Source: Sphingobacterium sp. SGR-19
GTDB taxonomy: Bacteria > Bacteroidota > Bacteroidia > Sphingobacteriales > Sphingobacteriaceae
Length of the DNA stretch: 64,000 nucleotides
NCBI RefSeq assembly: GCF_011043555.1
Contig: NZ_JAAKGS010000001.1
Span: forward strand, 310,001-374,000
Reading direction: 5' to 3'
A program made the position numbers and the translations under genes. The number at the start of each line of letters is the position of its first letter. The first letter of the stretch is position 1. A model generated the notes under the pieces. That model saw only the letters and a program-made list of their open reading frames with translations. It was not told the origin of the DNA and did not search any database. Below, piece by piece: positions 57,593 to 64,000 of this stretch.

Positions 57593-57610
57593 TAGTCTCG
57601 GTAGGACTAC
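57593..57610. repeat. Right inverted repeat of a putative invertible segment
   Basis: TAGTCTCGGTAGGACTAC is exactly the reverse complement of the left copy, 126 bases away. Homology stops right at the ends of the 18-mer, as expected for short recombination sites. Confidence 0.8.
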
Positions 57611-57662
57611 ATTTTTTACCTAACTTCGCGACACTACGTGTAAAAAAACAATCCACATCCTT

Positions 57663-58901
57663 ATGAAAACATTTGATATAAGATTCTCTGTGGAGAAAAA
57701 TAGAGTCCGCTTATACCTACATCTTCCACAGGGAGTCTACACATTCGACACTCCTTATCAAATCACAGAGAAAGAATGGAACTACGTCGAACAACGTCCA
57801 GAAAACCCTTACACAAAAAATGCAAAGATTATCTATAACGGTTTGAACAGAATCAAAATTACTGTAGCCAATTGGTTAAGGGACGAGAAAGTAAACAAAC
57901 CCGATATCCAGAAAGGTGTACAAGCTTGTATGTTACAAGCCTATAGACAAAAATCAATTGTAAAGGGAGACAACCTTGCACACCAGATCCAGGTGTATAT
58001 CGAAAGCCGAAAACACATCATCGAGCCGAACACATTAAAACGATATCATGTATTCCTGCGCCTTGTCCAACGATTTGAAGGTTATGCCATGAAAAACTTC
58101 AAGATAAAGGAAGTTGACGCTTCCTTTGTAAAACAGTTCATCCAATTTGGAACAGAAGAAAATTACTCTCCAAGTACGCTATACCGTACGATATCCTTCA
58201 TCCAGACTGTGCTTAATTTCTTAGAAAAAAGAGGAATAAGGACCTTCGCCTATGAGTTGGAATTACCGAGGATAAAAAAGAAGACACTTTTTGTTACGTT
58301 AACTGAAGAAGAGTTGAACAGTATAAAGCAAGCCGTTATCCCGTCTCAATTGCAACATGCGAGAGATTGGCTTTTAATCAGTTGCTATACCGGCCAACGT
58401 ATATCGGATTTTATGAATTTTTGTTCGGATATGTTGCACACGATAAAAGACAAAAAATGCCTTGCATTTCAACAGCAGAAAACCGGAAAAGATATTCTGC
58501 TTCCGCTCCACCCAGAAGTACTCCACATTATAAAAAAGTATCCGAACAAGTTTCCTCCCAAGATATCGGAACAACTATACAACAGACAAATAAAAGAATT
58601 TGCCAAGCTAGCAAATATACATACGTTGGTATATTACAACAAGCGATCCGGACATCGTTGCAAACCGCTTCAAATCCCAAAATGGCAAGCGATATCCAGT
58701 CACATCGGTAGACGTAGTTTTGCATCTAATTTTTATGGTAAGATACCGACACCGCTATTGATGGAAGCTACAGGACATGGCTCAGAGGGTATGTTTCATA
58801 ATTATATTAACCAAATGGATATCCAAAGGACAATCACGTTAGGAAAGTATTTTGAACATGCTTATGAACGTTCTCCTATCAAAGAACAAGCGGACGTATG
58901 A
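57663..58901 (+). CDS. Tyrosine recombinase, complete
   Basis: The 412-residue protein has an arm-binding start (residues about 1-85), a SAM-like core-binding domain (about 100-205) and a catalytic domain. The catalytic set is intact: Arg in CYTGQRISDF, Lys in QQKTGKD, His/Arg in SSHIGRRSFAS, His in EATGHGSEGM and the presumed Tyr nucleophile in MFHNYIN. No attachment site or other mobile-element genes flank it. It sits right next to the inverted-repeat segment, which makes it the likely flipping enzyme. Confidence 0.9.
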   Translation: MKTFDIRFSVEKNRVRLYLHLPQGVYTFDTPYQITEKEWNYVEQRPENPYTKNAKIIYNGLNRIKITVANWLRDEKVNKPDIQKGVQACMLQAYRQKSIVKGDNLAHQIQVYIESRKHIIEPNTLKRYHVFLRLVQRFEGYAMKNFKIKEVDASFVKQFIQFGTEENYSPSTLYRTISFIQTVLNFLEKRGIRTFAYELELPRIKKKTLFVTLTEEELNSIKQAVIPSQLQHARDWLLISCYTGQRISDFMNFCSDMLHTIKDKKCLAFQQQKTGKDILLPLHPEVLHIIKKYPNKFPPKISEQLYNRQIKEFAKLANIHTLVYYNKRSGHRCKPLQIPKWQAISSHIGRRSFASNFYGKIPTPLLMEATGHGSEGMFHNYINQMDIQRTITLGKYFEHAYERSPIKEQADV

Positions 58902-58934
58902 TTACGTCCGCTTCTCGTATCTATTAAAAAGTAA

Positions 58935-59900
58935 TCAAATGACAAGTGCAAGTTTTCCCAAAAATGTGCCATTCTCCATTAATTCATGTGCCTCCGCCGC
59001 ATTTTCCAATGGAAAAGTTTTAAATAATTGCGGTCGAAAAGATTTTCCGATGAGTGGCCAAACGTGCTGATGTATTTCCCTCGTCAGTGATATTTTGAAG
59101 GAAAGGTCTCGGGCTCGTAATGTACTTCCGGTTATTAGGATACGTTTTTGCATTAATTTCAAAATATTAAGCTCCACTTTATGTCCTTTCACGGCGTTAA
59201 TATACACCAGACGACCGTCCGTATCCAGCAAGTCGATATTTTTTTGGAAATAGCTACCACCTATACTATCTAGAACTACGTTGATTTTCTCTTCTCCTAA
59301 AACTTCCCAAAAATCACTTTCTCTATAATTGACAGTGTTATCAGCACCCAATTGCCGACAATAAGCTTCTTTTTCATCAGAGCTAACAGTCGTCAGCACC
59401 TTTGCTCCAAAAGCCTTTGCAAGCTGGATAGCGGTACTACCGATACCACCGGCTCCACCGTGGATTAAAATCGATTCACCCTTCTGCAATGCACCGCGAC
59501 GAAATACATTATCCCAAACGGTGTATACTGTTTCCGGTAAGATCGCTGCTTCTTCAAAACCGATCCCCTCAGGAATGGAGAGACACATGTCCTGATGAGC
59601 GGTCACATATTCCGCATAGCCGCCACCTGCAACCAAGCAACATACTCGCTCTCCTACCTTCCTTTCTGTTACTGCCCTGCCCACTCGGGTAATAATTCCC
59701 GCCACTTCAAGTCCAGGGATATCTTCTACTACACCGACAGGGGCAGGATACTTTCCTTTACGCTGAAAAATATCTGGACGGTTTATGCCGGCTGCCTTGA
59801 CCTGTATCAATACCTCGTCTTTGCCAATCGCCGGCTTAGCGCGTTCTTGAACCTGTAAAACATCAAGATCACCAGGTTTTGTAATGACAATTGCTCTCAT
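58935..59900 (-). CDS. NAD(P)H:quinone oxidoreductase, PIG3/zeta-crystallin type
   Basis: The 321-residue enzyme of the zinc-independent MDR superfamily opens MRAIVITKPGDLDVLQVQER. It has VKAAGINRPDIFQRKGKYP, the PIG3-type ILPETVYTVWDNVF and the nucleotide loop ILIHGGAGGIGSTAIQLAK. Zinc-ligand Cys residues are absent. It reduces quinones with NADPH. It is 5 bp past the preceding outer-membrane protein gene in transcription order, perhaps a shared transcript. Confidence 0.88.
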   Translation of the reverse strand: MRAIVITKPGDLDVLQVQERAKPAIGKDEVLIQVKAAGINRPDIFQRKGKYPAPVGVVEDIPGLEVAGIITRVGRAVTERKVGERVCCLVAGGGYAEYVTAHQDMCLSIPEGIGFEEAAILPETVYTVWDNVFRRGALQKGESILIHGGAGGIGSTAIQLAKAFGAKVLTTVSSDEKEAYCRQLGADNTVNYRESDFWEVLGEEKINVVLDSIGGSYFQKNIDLLDTDGRLVYINAVKGHKVELNILKLMQKRILITGSTLRARDLSFKISLTREIHQHVWPLIGKSFRPQLFKTFPLENAAEAHELMENGTFLGKLALVI

Positions 59901-59904
59901 TATA

Positions 59905-62658
59905 CTACTTTTTTTTCGGGTACTTTTGCAAACGCATATTTAAAGTAACCATAAAATAACGCCCAAGCCGATTATTTCTAGCTTCATATATATCATTACC
60001 TATATATTCACTGTACGTACCCATATTTTTATTTTGGTCTAACAAATCAAAGCCCTGGAAACGTAACAATGCTCTCTTATTGTGCAAAAACGAAAATTCC
60101 AGATAAGCATTGATGATCGTCGGATTAATGTTCATAAAGCTGCTAGCATAACCAGAATTGAATCGTTGGGACATCTCTGCGCCCAACGTTACGTATTCTC
60201 CCAAATAGCTTTTCGTAGCAGCACTTGCCAGCAAACTATGACCCGTAATATTTGTAGAAACAGGCCATGTATAACTCGCGCTATTTAAAAGATAGTTCGC
60301 ATTAAACATAGATTCAAAATAGTCGCTCCATGTATAACGTAATTGAGTAGACTGTGAGTATATAAACTGTCGCGTTGTATTTCGTTGATCGTTTATATAC
60401 GATAAGTTATTGTAATAATCGACGTTTCCGCTGATATCCAATTGTACATTTTCATTAAACAACGGCGTATTGAAGAGATAATACCATTTAATGTCGTAAT
60501 ATCCGTCTGTGTTTTTAAACGTTGTCTCCTGAATAGTCGAACCGAAAAATGCCTTTTTATCGGAAACAATCTTGTTAACTACATAATTGTAAGCAAAATT
60601 CGTTTCAAAATATTGACCTCTTGACGTCACGAATTTTCGTAATGTCGTGCTAATCCGATTCGAAAATTCCGCTTTCAGTTCCGGATTTCCGATGATAATA
60701 TTCTGTGAGTTACTATTATCACGTATAGGGATAATATGTAAAAGGTTAGGCTGATTGTTTTTGCCGACGTAATCAACACTCCAGTCCGCTTCGTCGTTCA
60801 ACCTCCATTTAAAACCTGCGGTAGGTACCAGATTAACGTTTTCATACGTGTACTGCATGTCCTCTCTAGGGAGAAAGCTCGTCAATCTAACAGGTTGCAC
60901 CGCAAATCCGATATTAGCTTTAAAAGTTTTATTTGGCGTGTATTGGTAATTCAGTCCCATACGGCTATTTCTGAAGCGATAATTATAGTTCACACCCAAA
61001 GAGTCTACGTAAAAAAAATTATCGGGTTCCGTAAATTTAAGCTTATCTTCCACGATCCGCTGTGTAGTCATATCCGTTATTTCATAGTTATACAGAAACT
61101 CCAATGTACTGTATTCCGAAAACGGTTCAACAAAAGATAATGAAACGCTGGCCCCGTCCGTACCATTACGTTGCTGAATAAAATATCGTTGCTCAAAACG
61201 GCTTCTTATCGGATCGACAGGCGTAGAATCGACGGAAACATAGTAGTCCCATACATCTTCTAATTTACGCTGGCTGTTAAAGTTAAAGGAAACACTTCCC
61301 AATAACTTTCTACCCGGTTTCTTAAAAGCTTTGGCGTACAATATATCAAGATCCAAATTCGGGTTTTTGTGAGAAGATGAGTCCTGATATTTTCCGTCAT
61401 TTGTTATTTGGTTACTCTTGGTCAGCCTATCCCTTTTATTCCAAACAGAAACTTCGTTGTACGAAAATACTGGTTTTACCTCCAAGATATCGTGGTTCTT
61501 GAAACGGTGTTTAAGTTCTGCAGTGAGCCGATGAAAATTATCATTATTATTTATAACATAGTCTTCTTTATTCCGAATCCGGTTACCGACATAATCGGAG
61601 CTTAGAATAGAATTCCCCTCTGTAACGTTTTTTTTTCTGGTGAAGCTATAACTCGCATTGAGCTGCGTATGTTCTGCGAGATTATCTGAAAAGCTAAAAC
61701 CCAATGATTTTATATTATTAAGACCGTCCGTCGGGTCTACAAAATCATTAACATCAAAAAGTGATTTTTCTCTTTCTCCCATCCCCGTCGGCGAACCAAA
61801 CGAAAATAAGCTCGTATTGGTATTGTTGATGGAGCCTACCAACGAAAATTCCTGCCCGTCATCAAAGCGATTAAAACCAGCACTACCGATATAGCGTTCT
61901 CTAGTTCCTACACCGCCGGTTAACTGGCCAAAAGAAATACGCTTACGGTCATCTTTGAGAACAATATTTAGTATCTTCTCAGGGTCTTCTGCCGTAAACC
62001 CTCTATCTATTGCATGATCATCGCGATGGTTTAATATCTGTATGCTTTTGATAAAATCTGCAGGCAAGTTGCGAGTGGCCGTTAATACATCACCTCCAAA
62101 GAATTTTCTACCATCTACCCGTACGGATGAAATAGGTTTTCCCTGTGCGTATACCGTACCGTCTCGAGAAACCTGGATTCCCGGCAATTGCTTTAAAGCC
62201 TCTTCTAAAAGTGAATTCGCTCGAAAGGTGAACGCATCCATATTATATTGGATGGTATCTCCAGCGTAGACTACCGGAACAGTTTTGACAATATATACGC
62301 CCTCTATTAACGAACTTTGTGGTTTTAACATCACATTGGGCATGACTATAAAGCTGGATAAATTTTGTGGTGATAATGTCCTGTTGACGATCTGGTAACC
62401 CAACATACTGTAAGAAATCCGGATATCCGTACCTTCAATATCCTTAACGCGATAATATCCGGCATTCGACGTTACTACAGTAACTGTGTCTTCTGTACTC
62501 GTCAATCGTATCGTAACACCTTTCAATCTCGTCCCAGCAGTATCCACAACAAATCCCTGAATCTGGCGTGACTCCGTTTGGGCTTTTGCTCCAATCGAAC
62601 TCCACCCAATAAAAAAGAGCGTTGCAATCAGGAATATAAGATGTCGATAATGTCTCAC
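59905..62658 (-). CDS. Outer-membrane beta-barrel protein (OMP_b-brl_3)
   Basis: The 917-residue protein has a signal peptide (cleavage near AKA-Q). A carboxypeptidase-regulatory-like domain (RQIQGFVVDTAGTRLKGVTI) is followed by a plug-like domain (LEEALKQLPGIQVSRDGTVY ... PISSVRVDGRKFFGGDVLTA). A large beta-barrel then ends in a YFMVTLNMRL-type strand. The plug marks it as a TonB-receptor relative, although no TonB box is evident. The ligand is unknown. The quinone reductase gene follows closely. Confidence 0.85.
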   Translation of the reverse strand: MRHYRHLIFLIATLFFIGWSSIGAKAQTESRQIQGFVVDTAGTRLKGVTIRLTSTEDTVTVVTSNAGYYRVKDIEGTDIRISYSMLGYQIVNRTLSPQNLSSFIVMPNVMLKPQSSLIEGVYIVKTVPVVYAGDTIQYNMDAFTFRANSLLEEALKQLPGIQVSRDGTVYAQGKPISSVRVDGRKFFGGDVLTATRNLPADFIKSIQILNHRDDHAIDRGFTAEDPEKILNIVLKDDRKRISFGQLTGGVGTRERYIGSAGFNRFDDGQEFSLVGSINNTNTSLFSFGSPTGMGEREKSLFDVNDFVDPTDGLNNIKSLGFSFSDNLAEHTQLNASYSFTRKKNVTEGNSILSSDYVGNRIRNKEDYVINNNDNFHRLTAELKHRFKNHDILEVKPVFSYNEVSVWNKRDRLTKSNQITNDGKYQDSSSHKNPNLDLDILYAKAFKKPGRKLLGSVSFNFNSQRKLEDVWDYYVSVDSTPVDPIRSRFEQRYFIQQRNGTDGASVSLSFVEPFSEYSTLEFLYNYEITDMTTQRIVEDKLKFTEPDNFFYVDSLGVNYNYRFRNSRMGLNYQYTPNKTFKANIGFAVQPVRLTSFLPREDMQYTYENVNLVPTAGFKWRLNDEADWSVDYVGKNNQPNLLHIIPIRDNSNSQNIIIGNPELKAEFSNRISTTLRKFVTSRGQYFETNFAYNYVVNKIVSDKKAFFGSTIQETTFKNTDGYYDIKWYYLFNTPLFNENVQLDISGNVDYYNNLSYINDQRNTTRQFIYSQSTQLRYTWSDYFESMFNANYLLNSASYTWPVSTNITGHSLLASAATKSYLGEYVTLGAEMSQRFNSGYASSFMNINPTIINAYLEFSFLHNKRALLRFQGFDLLDQNKNMGTYSEYIGNDIYEARNNRLGRYFMVTLNMRLQKYPKKK

Positions 62659-62763
62659 AAAAAACTAATGTTTACGCATTTTCGTCAATATAACAAAAAA
62701 AATGAAATTCAATAAAAGTTTATATAATAACGCTATATCCTGGTCAATCCGTATAAAAGAAAA

Positions 62764-62791
62764 GCGGGTCATCTCATTCGAAACGACCCGC
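62764..62791 (-). terminator. Terminator of the ferritin gene
   Basis: GCGGGTC and GACCCGC form the stem. On the minus strand a T-rich TTTTCTTTT follows. Confidence 0.75.
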
Positions 62792-62813
62792 CTACATAAT
62801 TCTTTTGTCCGAA

Positions 62814-63341
62814 TTATTCTCCGTCAAACGTTACCTTAACTAGGTGTTTGTCAATTTCCCAACGACCCGTGCCTTCTTCGCCAATAACGTCAAACAATTC
62901 CAAGATACGACGGGCTACATACTCTTCTTCCACCTGTTCTTCTAAAAACCATTGTACGAAATTGAATGTAACGTAGTCCCTCGCCCTCATGCATTTGTCC
63001 GCAATATTGTTAAACTGCTCCGTCACATGCATCTCCTGTTCCAATGTTTGCTCAAAGACACCACGAAAAGATTCGAAATCAACAGGAATGTTCGTTATCT
63101 CAGGAGAAATAGCGCGTCCTCCGCGGTTATTGATATAGTTAAAAAGCTTCAACATATGCTCGCGCTCTTCATCCGCTTGTTTAGCAAAAAATGTCGCTGA
63201 ATTGTCAAGTCCTTGATCATCGCACCAAGACGACATCGCTAAATAAAGCGCTGATGCATGTGCTTCTACTTTTACCTGTGCATTTAATATATTTTCTATT
63301 TCTTCCGATAAGGAAGACTTTAATTTCAATAGATCTTTCAT
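62814..63341 (-). CDS. ftnA: Ferritin
   Basis: The 175-residue four-helix ferritin has LNAQVKVEAHASALYLAMSS (first Glu ligands), QADEEREHMLKLFNYIN (EExxH ligands), and NFVQWFLEEQVEEEYVARRI in helix D. These are the ferroxidase residues of prokaryotic nonheme ferritins. It stores iron as a 24-mer in the cytosol. It is transcribed alone, with a terminator. The siderophore-like locus at the other end of the window is a logical supplier but not linked. Confidence 0.93.
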   Translation of the reverse strand: MKDLLKLKSSLSEEIENILNAQVKVEAHASALYLAMSSWCDDQGLDNSATFFAKQADEEREHMLKLFNYINNRGGRAISPEITNIPVDFESFRGVFEQTLEQEMHVTEQFNNIADKCMRARDYVTFNFVQWFLEEQVEEEYVARRILELFDVIGEEGTGRWEIDKHLVKVTFDGE

Positions 63342-63516
63342 ATTTATTCTGTTTTAATCTTAAACAACTTTATTTACATAACAATGTATCCCTCACATTG
63401 TTTATGCAAAGATAAATCAAGAAAGCTCAAAACAAATAAATAAAATGCAATACAAATTAAGTCTAAATTACCGAAAATGCACTTTAACTTGTTTAGAATC
63501 AGTACAATTAAAAAAG

Positions 63517-63879
63517 TTAAATGGCAAGCATGGCGTCTTTACGAAGAATCTTTTTTACTTCGCTATTCAGTTCTATCATAAACTTTGCTCCGGTTAAAAT
63601 TTCCCGTAAGTTTAAAATGTCTTGGACAGAAAGGATGAAACACCTTTCGGTACGGTGCGGCATGACGATTTCAAAATCAGCGGCACGTGAAGTATCTGCT
63701 AACATACGCGTAATATCCAACGTATCTATACGCTTCTTGAACAGGAAAAAATCCGAAACCTTAAATGCAGTCGTTGTTTGTTGGAATTCTAGCCAATAGC
63801 AGTTTTTTCGGCTACATTGGTATACGGCTCCATGTGTTGTTTTATATACTTCTTCTACTTGTGCTAATGGACAAATCAT
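63517..63879 (-). CDS. Conserved small Cys-containing protein (DUF6686-like)
   Basis: The 120-residue protein has VYKTTHGAVYQCSRKNCYWL with spaced Cys near the start, and a C-terminal helical ILSVQDILNLREILTGAKFM. The beginning recalls DUF6686, a family of small proteins in Bacteroidota often near ferritin, but I am working from memory. A metal-binding role is only a guess. It lies about 175 bp from ferritin on the same strand. Confidence 0.5.
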   Translation of the reverse strand: MICPLAQVEEVYKTTHGAVYQCSRKNCYWLEFQQTTTAFKVSDFFLFKKRIDTLDITRMLADTSRAADFEIVMPHRTERCFILSVQDILNLREILTGAKFMIELNSEVKKILRKDAMLAI

Positions 63880-63955
63880 CGTTCTTTAGAAATTCGCTGA
63901 GCAAATATATATCTTATTCAGATTCAATCCAAATAAATTACACATAAAGTAAATA

Positions 63956-63982
63956 AAAAAGCTGATCTTTCGATCAGCTTTA
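63956..63982. terminator. Hairpin at the window end
   Basis: AAAGCTGATC and GATCAGCTTT pair around TTTC, with A- and T-runs on both sides. It probably ends a gene beyond the window. Confidence 0.7.
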
Positions 63983-64000
63983 CCTTTTCCGATATTCGGC

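Overview
The window reads as chromosomal DNA of a Bacteroidota member, most likely a Sphingobacteriaceae (Sphingobacterium-like) bacterium. Many promoters fit the Bacteroidota -7 element TAnnTTTG (upstream of rpsU, the tRNAs, pepO and metY). Shine-Dalgarno sequences are almost absent except at rpsU. There are several TonB-type and OMP_b-brl_3-type outer-membrane proteins and lipoproteins with acidic residues after the lipobox Cys.

Layout. 1-9.6 kb: a siderophore-type accessory region with an ABC exporter-fold transporter, a divergent PchR-like AraC regulator, a class D beta-lactamase, small hypotheticals, then a membrane AraC regulator, an RhtX/FptX-like MFS permease and a TonB receptor that has lost its front half. 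9.6-11.6 kb: a scar with a wrecked tyrosine recombinase beside tRNA-Met and a broken HAD phosphatase. 11.6-20 kb: rpsU with a near-perfect SD, a three-gene GT4/flippase-like operon, a DNase I-fold phosphatase, small stress-like proteins, a WYL regulator/DinB pair and tRNA-Ser. 20-30 kb: AraC, nhaA, ktrB-ktrA, putP, AraC and a large outer-membrane protein, an ion and osmolyte transport block. 30-36 kb: a YgjP-like protein with a lost HExxH, peptidase M13, a PAS histidine kinase, an ECF sigma factor and DoxX. 36-42.7 kb: a tetR-tolC-MFP-RND efflux operon with a likely TetR operator. 42.7-47.6 kb: a Nudix-type regulator divergent from pfkA, a GlcNAc-kinase-like gene, gap and mnmA. 47.8-51.2 kb: twin tRNA-Phe, then a SAM-I riboswitch, a Met-ended leader peptide and a hairpin ahead of metY-hom, then tRNA-Pro. 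51.3-54 kb: a DnaQ-like exonuclease and a cNMP/CBS/DUF294 protein, then a candidate small RNA under the same palindrome found at pfkA. 54-64 kb: YceI, rocD, an NTF2-like protein, a Gfo/Idh/MocA remnant, an HTH gene, a 126-bp segment bounded by 18-bp inverted repeats beside a complete tyrosine recombinase, quinone oxidoreductase, an outer-membrane protein, ferritin and a small conserved protein.

Most interesting items. (i) The putative invertible promoter at 57449-57610 next to an intact recombinase. (ii) The candidate ~65-nt RNA at 54030-54095, whose promoter carries the operator-like palindrome seen between the Nudix regulator and pfkA. (iii) The stacked riboswitch/leader-peptide/hairpin control of metY. 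(iv) The YgjP-fold protein that lost its metal-binding motif. Function calls rest on motif recognition by eye; no database search was run.
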